Assembly (NCBI GenBank): GCA_028622995.1
Contig: JAJQJQ010000071.1
Location: 496,001-560,000 of the forward strand
DNA length: 64,000 nt
Origin: Panagrolaimus kolymaensis
Taxonomy: Eukaryota > Nematoda > Chromadorea > Rhabditida > Panagrolaimidae
Direction: 5' to 3'
Positions 50,171-61,344 of the stretch are shown here, piece after piece. Within the stretch, counting starts at the first letter, position 1. Each line of letters begins with the position of its first letter. The position numbers were made by a program, and so were the translations under genes. The notes below the pieces were generated by a model. That model was not told the DNA's origin. It saw only the letters and a list, made by a program, of their open reading frames with translations, and searched no databases.

Positions 50171-53100
50171 TTGGGGGTTTTAAAATGTGCTAATTACAGT
50201 CTACTTACTTCTCTCTTTAAAAATGGATGCAGAAAAATAGGATGCCGACGACATAAAAATTGTATGAATGAAATGAAATGAAACCCCGATACAACAAACA
50301 TAAAAAAATATTTTAGGCGGTAAAAAGTTTTTTGAAGTCATTGAAAAAAGTAAAAAAAAATCATATTGTATGAATGGAAGAATTATTTTTTAAGGACATT
50401 AATAGAGATTTTTGTGTTTTTACGCTATTATGAACATATTAGTATTTTTTCTTTTTTACTTTGAATTTTTTTTACGGACAAAAAAATGAAAAAAAGAAAA
50501 TGAGGGAAATGAATGTGATTTATGTATTTGTTGGGTTTAAATACAAAAAGAGAAAATGAATTAGAGCTAAAAATTTTAAAAACCTGAACTTTTAAGAAAA
50601 AAAAAGGAAAAAACAAAAATTTAACCAAAATTAAAAAAATTGGATCCTGGAATATGGTAATTCACGGGTCATTGAACTACCGATTATCTTGACAACTAGT
50701 TTTAGAGATAAACTGAAATTTTTGGATTTTTATCTTTTTTCTCATAACTCAAAAAACATAAGTTTTTTTGGTGTCAAACAATAATTTTTCGCGGAACCTC
50801 AGTAGGAGGTTGAGAAAGTCGTCGATTTTTTTTTCATTGCATGCAAATTTTGCGTCAAACTTCTTTTTACCGATTATTTAGATTAACTTAAAAATTTTAA
50901 GTTTATAATAATAAAAAAATGTCAAAGACTTAATCGGATTTTTTTATTTTCTTTAAAAAAATTTTTGAATCATTTTAATAATATTTTTTGTATGATGAGT
51001 GTTTTTGATTTTTGCGGATGAGAAAAAAAAATATTTGTTAGTCAAATAAATTCAAACAGCGATTATCGTTGTTGAAAGAAAAAAGATTGTTTGGTTTGGC
51101 TCTTCTGGGAATATGGTTTTTTTTTGCTTTTGCCTCTCTTTCTCTCTTTTTTTTGTTGAAGGTTTAAGCTTAACGCCTGTTTTTAAATTTGATGTGTGCA
51201 TGAATAAATAAAATAAATACACAAAGCTCCCCTCTCTGACTAAATATATGCTTTACACTTGTACCGTAATATTGTATTATATGTTAGTACATACAACCAC
51301 CAACCACACTTTTATGCTCTCACATTCACAGACAGATATACATTTATTTTTTTCTCTTCAAAGACATACAAGCTTTTATGTACATAAACGAAACCCATGT
51401 GCAGCAAGAAGAGGATAGGCTGCTCGATGAGTGTTAAAGAGTATAATAGATATATAATGTCAAAAAGTCAATTCAGCTGTAAAAAATGAAAAAAATGGCG
51501 ACAACAACCAATTCACACAGCCAGGAAAAATCTCATCCTATCTTTTTTTCTTTCTAACACATGCAAGCAAGCAAAAAAAAGAGAGGGAAAGGCAATAATG
51601 ATGATCGGTTGCTTGGGTTGGGATTGGATATTATATATCTGCTGCTGCGCAAGAATATACCGCGATTATGTAATAGCGTTTTATTTTTTTTTGATGAGAC
51701 AGGAAGCGAGAAAAAAAAGAATAAAATACAGAGGCATATGGTTTCGTTTACGCTATTATTGAAACACACACACATGAGAAGGAAGAATAGAAAGGAATGA
51801 GAATACTCGATGATTGAAAAGTCAATCAAGAAAAAAGACAATTTGATGAATGTGTAGTAAAACTAACAGAACATAAAAAATGAAAAATGAGGGAAAAAAC
51901 AAAAAAATTAGAGAAGCTGCAAGTTTAAAACTATTATGTCTTCCACCATTTATATTTTATTTTTGGGATTAAAAACTTAAAATCATTTCATTTCTTCCAA
52001 ATTTGTCTGCAAAGAATCTTGCGATTTATTATGGATACATTTATTTCTGATTAAGTAAAAGCTCTATTTTAGCGCTCTTTTGTTTCTAAACTGTTTTATG
52101 ATCCTCCATAAATTACTAAGTAACCCTTGCTTTTGTTTGATTATTATTTAAATTTTTTTTTAATTTGTCCAAAAACGCCCGATTTTATGCGCAAATTTTT
52201 AGTTATAAATTAAATTTAAAATCCGAAAAAGAAATTTGAAGTCTTTTTGTCTTTGATATTAAAAACGGTCGTTTATGGTTTCAACTTTTTACAAAGCATA
52301 AGATGAGGATTAGCTGCTTTCGACCGAAAATACTATTGTTTTAGGGGTTAAGTTAAAAAGCAAGGTTTTTTGAATGCTGCGCAGAAAAAGCAAAGGTAAA
52401 TAAACCCAACAACGACAAAAAAATAAATGGAGAGAGAAGCATTTGACACTTGAAACAATAAAAATAATACAGGCTATAATATTATAAGCTGTAAAAAAAT
52501 CAGAAAGATTGTGTTTAAGCTTTGCACTTGAAAGCTGATTCTACTTAATTATTGAATTGATGATGAGGAAGGAAGGGAAGGTAAACGAGGAAATATAAAA
52601 CACAAACTTTTCAATAACAACAACATTCAAATCAAAGCAAAAAAAATATTAAACATGTGATTCTGTTTATAGAGATATATGCAAATAATGGAGAAGGAAA
52701 TTTAAAAAAAAGCATGCATGTGTTAAAACAATCACTTTTTTTATTTTTAAAATTGTTTTGGAGCTTTTGAGTCAAAAATCAAATCGGCAGGGATAACTTT
52801 AAAAAAAATCACCGCTTTTACAAGTAGTGATCGACCAGGTGTTATTATATTTGCAAAATATGGAAAAAAAACATAACCATAAAAACAAAAAAGAAGAAGA
52901 GATAATTAACTTTTAAACTCATCTGCTTTTTTCTCTTTTTTTTGTGTATTTTTAATTGAACCCAAAGTTTCTTCTGTGTCTCTATCACTTGAGAAATAAA
53001 AATAGGAAGATTACAATTTTTTTGAATGAGTCGAAAGAATAATAATGGCACGAATTAACTATGAATAAATGAAGTGTGTCAAAACGATTATCCCTATAAG

Positions 53101-56100
53101 AATAATAAATAAATATATAGGTTTATCAAAACATGCAAATAAATATTTTTATTATCAACTACGACGATGAATAAAGAATATCGCGCAAAAAAAAATATGA
53201 TAGATCACGATATAATCATTTTATGTACTTGACTTTTGTCTTTTTTGTTTTAATGTATGTTTAGAATAATAAATGGGCAAAGAAGTAAATATCAAAAAAT
53301 GTGGTTAGACGATATCTTTAAAAAAATTAAATAAAAAGAAGAAATTAGAAATCAAAGCTTAAAGTTTTAAAATATATGTGAAATTTGAAAAAAAATTCCA
53401 TCCAAAACCTTTTGCTCCAAATTTAACCTTTTTGGTTTTACTTCGAAAAGAATTTTTTTCAAATTTTTTTAATTTACTTTAGAAATTAAAGCTGTTGTAA
53501 AACATAAAGTGTTTAATCATTCAGTCGCTAATTATTAATATCGCTGTAAAAATAAAAATAAATGCCTGTGTAAAAAAGTGTAAAAGGTAAACAAAGTTTT
53601 TCTTTTTTTCTGTTCTGTTATTTTTTTTTTTGCGCGGATATTAAACACGCATAATAATCCTTCAAAAGTATAGGACGACAGGCGATGAGATAATCATAGG
53701 TCAAAGAGAGTCAATTGTTGCTCGCTTGCTTCTTGCTGCTATGGTCATCAACATCATCATCCTTTTGGCACATTTTTTTTTGTGACAACAAAACTGTGAA
53801 AAAAAATAAAAAATAAACTTAACGGGATAGAAAAAAAATGATGGATGTGAAAATTGCGCAAAAATCGAAAAAAATGTGTCGCCTTCTTCATCATTTTATT
53901 TTTTTTATGACATCGAGGAATATGAAAGTGGCAAAAATAACAAAACAACTGTTTTCCAGAGAATTTTTTTGAAGTCAAAAAATAAAAATAACAATGGTAA
54001 ATTTTTCAATTATTGTGACAAACTGAAACAAAAAAATCAGAGAGTTATCGAGAAAGAAAAAAAAGACAAAGGAAGTGTAAAATCAACCGGCAAAAAAAAA
54101 AGATGCTTGAATAAATCTTTTTTCTTTGGCTTTTTAAAAATCAGCGGCAACAATGGCACAAATAAAAAATGGTGCCAAAAAAATGATGCAAGCAAGAGGA
54201 AGAAGAAGCAGCTACCGAAAGAAAGGAAATTCTCAAAGATGAGTGATGACATTTGTTTTTGATTTTTATTCATTGGTTGAAAAATGAAACGAAAAGCAAG
54301 AAAAGTAAACGAGTGAAAAACACTAATAATGACAATAATTCAAAAATGTGTGCTCTGATTTTTAAAACAACTGTTTTCTAACTTTTTGGCTTTTTCAATT
54401 TTTTTGAAAAGGGTTATTAATTTTGAGGAAAATTCCTTCAGAAATGAAAAAAGGAGAAAGTTGTAGCAAATTCATTTCTGAAATAATGCGTTTTGGCCAA
54501 AAATAAATCGAACTCGAAAAACCCTAATTTTAAACAGAAAAAAAAATTGCAATTCTAACAAAGCTTATTTAAATAAAAAAAAAGCTCAAATTACAAGATT
54601 TTCGATGAGTTTGATGGTGAAAAGATGATTGTCAGATTTTTTGTGGACAGCAACAAAAAAAAAGAACAATCCAATCCAAAAATTTGTTTACATTAATAAA
54701 CATTTGGTTTTAATTCACACTTAAAAAAACTATTAAAAACATAAATGAGTGGAAGAAAGTGCTCTGGGAAGAATGTTTCTGAAACTTAATACTGTGTTTC
54801 ACATTTGTGAATCTAATTTTATACAAAAATAGAGCCAAGCTTTTTTTATAGACTATCCCGGGAAAAATAAAAAATTTGTTGCAATTTGCAAATTAAAAAA
54901 TAAAAAATAAATGGGAGAAACTAGAAGCAATTCGATTGATTATGGTTTTGATTAATGTTAAATCAACAAACAAAAAATGGATGGATGGATGAATATCCAC
55001 GAGAATGTTTTCATTTTTTTGTTTATTGCCAGATTTCAATTGAGTGAAAAAAAATAGCGATATGAATCAATTAGTATTGAGTTTTAAAGAAAGAAAAAAC
55101 TTTGGGGGAATAAATTAATGGATGATGAAAAAAATGCAAGTAATGAAGCCACAAGAAAAAAAAGAAGGTGACAACACAAGCAAATAAACAGATGGTCCAA
55201 GAAAAAAATATTCTCGGATGGTTGCCAAATGTTTTTTCAACCACAAAATAAAAAAAAAAGGAAAACTGTAGGGGTTAAAAAATAGCGATTTCAAAGCAGA
55301 CCAACAAAAAAAGTAAAACAATGGTAAATTTCTAGGGCTTCTTTACTGCGTTTTTAAATGCGAGTAAAAAAGATATTTAAAAAAGCTCAGAAATTTCGAT
55401 GAATTTACAGTATCATTTTTTTTTTAAAAACTGTGTCATTTAAAACTCAAAAACATAATTTATTACCTCTCTTTTTTTACGCTGCTTGTTTTAACAACTT
55501 TTGGATATACGATATCTTTCCTTTTTTCTATTCACAACAACGACCAACCGCTAACTACCGACAACGACGACATTTGTTACTACTGCATTTTTTTAAAAAA
55601 TATATATATTATTGACAATCATTTTAACAAGAGTCAAAAAAAAAGAATGCCCAAGGAGGAAAAGAAATTTTGTTCTTCTCTTCTTCTTTTTTTTAAAAAC
55701 TCGTAAATCATCACACTACTTCTTCATTTTTATTTGTGTATTTTCTTTCATTTCCTTCTCTTCTTCTGTCTCTTTGGCAAAAGCAAAGAAAAAAGTAAGT
55801 GATTTGATTCTTTCTTTTCTATCGTGTCTTTAAGCTTAATGAAAGAAAAAGAAAAAGAAATTTGATGACAAGAAGAAATATGTGTTAAGTTCTTTTTAAC
55901 GCTTGCTTGTTTGACATACATTCATATATCTATATCCCAAATCACTTTCTAGCTTATATTTTTTCAATTAACAACACCTTTTTCTTTTTTTGTTGTTTGT
56001 TAGATTGGAATGGAATAGAATGGACGACGAGGATGGCCAAAGGCAAAAAAAATGACACGATCATCATCAAAAAATCTTTTCAGCAGCAAACGACGAAGGC

Positions 56101-59097
56101 AGCCGCAAGTCCTCCTAGCGCACTATGGAGAGAGTGCTACCTTTCACACCTTTAATTTTTTTTGTTGCTGCTGATGGCGACGACAACTGTCTCTAAAAGC
56201 AAAGCCAAAAGAGAAGCATCGGATATTATTTATCCATCCACCATCCAAAAAGTGTCAAGTAAGAATAAAAGCAAGCGTTAAAAGTTTTTACACGCGCAAA
56301 CACATTTTCTTCTCTCATCTAAACTTTGAAACAAGAGTTGTCCGAGAAAAGATGAGAAAAATGTGAATTTAATCTGTTGTTAAAAACATTTTTAAAACAA
56401 GCAATGAAAAAAGAAAAGAAGAGATGGCATTAAAAAATCATTAGTTGTAAACAATGAAAAAAGTGAATTATTATCATTGCTTCTTTTTGTTATGTTCGAA
56501 CAATGAGGTGATGCTAAAATGATTTCATTTTTTACAAGGGCATAAAAAAAAGTAAAAAAAGCTAACATAATGTAATTTATTTAAAAATTGTAGAGAATTG
56601 CAATCCAAAAAAAGAGAGTGGGGCAACACTTTAGAATTAGAAGGTAGCAGCCTGATTTTTTTTAGCTCAAATGAAAAAACATCAACTTTTTTTTAAGTTG
56701 TTGCTTTAAAGCAGTGACAAAACTAATTTCTAATTTTACATTTTCTTCACGATTTTTTTATTGTTGTTTTTGTGGCAAATTGAAGAAGAAAAAAACTTAT
56801 GTAACAAATTGTTTTAATTAACTATCAAAAGAATAGCGACATTTAGAAGCAACCGACTATTTTTTAAATTATCTCTGACATATTTTTTTAAACAACAACA
56901 ATGAAAAAATTAAAGCAAAAACAACTTTAAAAAAGAACAATGAAACATAAATAATTATTGTAAAATTTTCAGAAAAGAGGCAACTTTTCTTAAATCAAAA
57001 AATTTAAATGTTGTTTCGTTAAAGTAAAGAAAACACGAATAAAAAAGCGGATAAAACAATTGCAATTTCATATCCGAGGTGCCAAGACGACGGTAACCGG
57101 AATGACGAAAAAGTAACTTTATTTTGAGAATATGTTGAATTTTTTTTATGTTACTTTACTCCAAAATAAAAAATTAAACGAGAGAAGAGAAACATTTAAT
57201 AAATTTTGGGGTTTTTGGTTTCAGAAAAAGTTAACTACAATTTATCACAATCCTGGCATTTATTCTTATATGTTTATTTATTCGTTCTTTTTTAAAAATA
57301 TTTTTTATCAAATTCGCCTAAAAACAAAACGTTGATGAAAAATAGTATACTCATTGACATTTTTTAGTTGTACTCATCTCATTCACAATTAAAAAAAAGT
57401 TAGTATAGGTAATTTACAAGTGTTTAGTATTTCCGTTTTAATCAGTCTCTCATTATAATTGTCTAAAATTATTGCAATAATCTTTGGAATTTTAAGCTCT
57501 CATATTTTTTTTTGTTCTCGTTCTTTCTTTTGTTGGTTGCTAAATACAAAAGTTGATGCTTCTTTTCTCATTCAGAGTTTTCCTCTTTTTTTAATTGTTT
57601 TATAGTTATCTATCAACAGCAAAAAAGGAATTTTTTGTAGTTGTTTTGGTTTTGAAAGAAGAAAATGAATTCTGGGAAAATGTTTGTCTTATTAGTAAAG
57701 TTTTGCAAAAAAGAAAAATGTGATTTTGTTTTTAAAGTTAGTCATTATTAATTTTGCATACTTCTTTTTTGCTAAATTTAAAGAAATTAGAAAATGCTTG
57801 ATGTTTGGATAAAAAAAGTGACACCAGAAGAAACAGCGGGCTATTTTTTTTTTGCGGCGAAAAGCAATTACGAAAAAGCAAGCGATAATACTTTTTTTCT
57901 TTTTTCACTCATTAAAAAATAAAAATAATAATAATGATATCTCTCACTTTCTTTCTTTCATTCTTTTTCATTTATAGTTAGTTGATTTTGGTCTCATCAA
58001 AAAAATAAAAATTATATTATTGGAAGGTGTCGAACAGATGTTTCACTAAATGCTTTTTTTTCTATATTGCTTATGCTATCGCTTGCTTGCTTGCTTGAAA
58101 TGATGTCTCATATCTGTCATTTTAATCTGATGATGTTGCTGCTGCAGCAGCGGCGGCAGTGGCTATCGTATTCAATAATAATAATAATAATTTTTCTTAT
58201 TCGATATATCGCAAAAAAAAAGGAAGCTTTATTCACTCAATTGCAAAAAATAGCGAATCAATTTATTTTTTTGTTTGGAGATTTATTTTTATAACCACAA
58301 AGTGCTTTTATTTTTTTGAACAAAAAAGAGAGAAAAAATATTATCGAAAAAGTATGTATATTTTTCAGGTGGTATACCAGATGTAACAACAACTTTGTGT
58401 GTTTTTTTAGAAGATAATGAAGAAAAAAATTTCCTACAGGGTCAAACAAACATGCGAAGTTACAAGATTTTTTTGAAAAAAAATTTACAAAAATTTTTAC
58501 AATCTTCTAGTTTCCTATTGCAAATTTGCATATCTAGCAAATATTGGATCTTGCAGCGATTACTTAACTTTACCTTAAACTAACCTGTAATTGCCTTTGG
58601 TAATAGTTAAAAGAATTAATTAAAGCAAATTTTATTTTGTGGTTAATTTTAACAGGTGCGTCTATCCAAAAAATAAATGAACAAAAGTTTTTTGTGTTGT
58701 TTATTACTTTTTAAAAACTAATCCATCAATAATTAAAATGCCTTCTTGTCACTTGCCTGTTAGTTAGCTCGTTCAACTTTTTTTTGTCTATGCCTTTGGT
58801 GTCGAATAAAACACTTCATTAAAAAAAATTTTGGCTTTTTAAAACAAAAGGTTTTACAACTTTTTTTAAATCACATTTTTTTGGTTAAAACACTGATCGT
58901 TTGCTATTTTGTTTAACAAACAAAAAAAAAATTGGTGACATGTTATTGTCATTTGCATTATCTTTTATTCATTCATTAAATGAGTGATGAGTTTAGTTTT
59001 GATTTTTGATTTCTATTGAATCGAAAATAAAGTGAAAATGCCAGAAAAAAAAATTCTTAATCAGCAATAGAATCAGTGAACTTTATATGGCATTTTT
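50171..59097. other. Gene desert, part 4
   Basis: No coding exon is supported. Small richer patches are at 53680-53760, 56010-56160 (with the imperfect hairpin TAGCGCACT...AGTGCTA), 57075-57110 and 58130-58165 (TTGCTGCTGCAGCAGCGGCGGCAG, partly palindromic). Simple repeats of GCTT type occur at 51561, 53721 and 58079. Confidence 0.4.
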
Positions 59098-59173
59098 GCC
59101 CTGTAATAGATAGGATAGCGCGTCTCTGCCTACGGATCAGAATATTGTAGATACAAATCCTGTCAAGCTCGAA
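59098..59173 (+). pseudogene. Degenerate tRNA-Arg (ACG anticodon) relic
   Basis: GATAGCGCGTCT followed by CTACGGATCAGAA and then an ATACAAATCCTGTC segment matches the D-arm 3' half, anticodon loop (CTACGGA, anticodon ACG) and T-arm of eukaryotic tRNA-Arg. Damage: two extra bases and a substitution in the 5' anticodon stem (TCTCTGC in place of TCTGA), a B box altered from GGTTCAAATCC to AGATACAAATCC, and acceptor ends that do not pair. Not expected to be functional. Confidence 0.6.
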
Positions 59174-61124
59174 GACAATTTTCTCCATTTTAATGTGGAA
59201 AACGAAAATAAACTTTGTGCTGCTGATTGTCAATAATTGCAAATTTCAACACCAGAAAGAAAAAACATTTTTTGCATATTTGTTTGCAGCAAAATTACCA
59301 AAAGTTTTTTTTTGCAAAAAATTAAAAGCATATTTGCTTGCTATTGGTTGTTTTTATAAAAAAAATTGACATAGGCGGAGATTAGTTGTTGCTGTTTTCA
59401 TGTTTTTTAGCTTGCTCGACAAATGTCATCCAATCGTAGCTTGCTGTGGGTGTTGCTGCTGCTTGTTCTTTCTCTTCTTCGACAACCAATTTAAAATTTA
59501 CAAGCAAGAAAAAAGCAGCAGCAGCACCAGTCTCGACTGACAGCCATTTCTTTCCCACAATTTTATTTTAAAAAATTTTTAGGCTACCAAAAAAAAATAT
59601 GGAAGCTTGTCAAAAAAAAGTTTTGGCAACTGGAAAACTGCCACCACGAAACAAAAGTGTTTTGTTTTTTATAACTTTTTTTTCTTCATCATCTCGCTTG
59701 CTTCCAAAAAGAAAATGACATAGATTTTTTGATAGTTTAAAACAATAATGGAAGAAGGATGGATGGTGAAATTTGATACGATAAAACTAAAAACAGAAAG
59801 CAGACAGAAAAAATAGAGAGAGTGAAACTAAAGTGTTAAATGGAATATAAAAAAGTGGCGAGCGATGACCAAGAGATAAAAAAGCAGATACTTGGAACAA
59901 CAATATCAATTTTTAGTTCAAAGTGCTTTCAACGATTTTAGGGTCATTGAAAATAAGTAAACATAAGCGCAAGAAGAAGAAAAAGTAAATATGAAGAGGA
60001 TGAAGAATGGAATAATCTTAAATGAGTTTCTTAATCTAAAGCATGGGACTATGTATTTTTGGGTTTCAAAAATGCAATTTATTTTTTTGGTTGTATATTG
60101 ATTCCATCAAAAAGTAAGAAGCATAAAAATATCGCTCATAGTCTTCTTGATTGGAAAATTAAAGCTTTAGCTGTTTATAATTATTCTCAAAAAAAATTCT
60201 TTATTGTCAGTTTAAATTTAAATCAATTCTCCATAATCACACGTTTCCAACCACTTCAAAAACTATTTTACCGCTTCTTTCTCTCCGAAATTATCTAAAT
60301 TTTTTTGATTTTATCTTAATTTTTCCAGAGGTTTTCTTCTTCATTTTTTTTTTTGCGCACATTAACTTTTTTTAATATCAAAAAAATTAAAATTAAAACT
60401 AATAATGAAATATTATGCCCTTTTAATTGTCTGTAAATAATAGACCTTTTTTTCCTTTGAAGTTTCGCCGAATCATCAAAAAAAGAAGAAGTGAGTTCAC
60501 ACCTTAGAAAAAGAAAGAAAGTTTTTTATCGCGCATCAAAAACGAAAAAATCAAAAAGCATCGGCGGCGGCGATTCTTTTTTCTTTTTGATTTTAAACAC
60601 TCTCATTTTTGCTTGTCACTCAAGTGTGGCCACTAATGCGCTTTGACAACTTTTTTTATTACTTTAATGCTTTTAATGAAAAAAATATATTCTCAGAAGA
60701 AAAAAAGAAGTTTTTGAGGAGTTTTTTATTGTAAAAGAAAAAAGTTGAGGGAAAAGTAAATGAAAATTTATGGCATATTTTTTTTTTTGATGAGCAAGGA
60801 AAAAATCAATAAATTATTTTTTTGAGTGTCCTGAAACTGAAAAATCATGAGGCTTCGGGGAAGCAAGAAAGGAATAATTTATTTTAGGTTTTAGTAAAAT
60901 TTTGCTTCAATTTTAACTTTCAAAGGAGCCTTTTTTAAAGTTATTACTGTATCTAAAAAAGGCTTTTTAGATTTTTTTGTTTCTATCTATTTTCTTTCAT
61001 CTTTTTTTTACATTGATGTCATTGTGTCTTTTTAGTTTTCTTTACATAAAAGCTTTATACTTACTTACTTTAAAAAATTTGGTATGTTTTATAAATGTAA
61101 TAGAGAATGCTTACTTACGAATGT
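59174..61124. other. Gene desert, part 5
   Basis: AT-rich; no supported gene. GCAGCAGCAGCACC near 59515 and GGCGGCGGCG near 60560 are the only GC-richer patches noted. Confidence 0.4.
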
Positions 61125-61344
61125 ATATAAAGCGGTAAAATAATAAATTTTTTTGCCAAGTTCAAAACTTTTTCAAAACACCCTGTTTTTTTGTAAATTT
61201 TACAAAAAATGCACTGCTCTTTTTGTAAATGCCCCGCAAGTTTACAAAAAGAGCAGTGCATTTTTTGTAAAATTTACAAAAAAACAGGGTGTTTTGAAAA
61301 ATTTTGAACTTGGCAAAAAAATTTATTATTTTACCGCTTTATAT
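61125..61344. repeat. 220-bp near-perfect palindrome (hairpin)
   Basis: Arms 61125-61229 (105 bp) and 61241-61344 (104 bp) are reverse complements differing by a single-base indel in an A/T run, with an 11-nt loop TGCCCCGCAAG. The outer ends are ATATAAAGCGGTAAAA. Near-identity of the arms means either recent formation or selection on the hairpin. It fits a foldback MITE, or a source of double-stranded RNA if transcribed. Confidence 0.9.

Noticed and set aside
55907..56155. Frame ending AKGKKNDTIIIKKSFQQQTTKAAASPP
   Set aside because: It looks slightly protein-like only because it crosses a GC-richer patch with GAC/CAG repeats; no domain or splice support.
60059..60298. 79-residue plus-strand frame with a varied residue mix
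   Set aside because: No ATG context, splice partners or recognisable motif; composition is within what AT-rich DNA produces.
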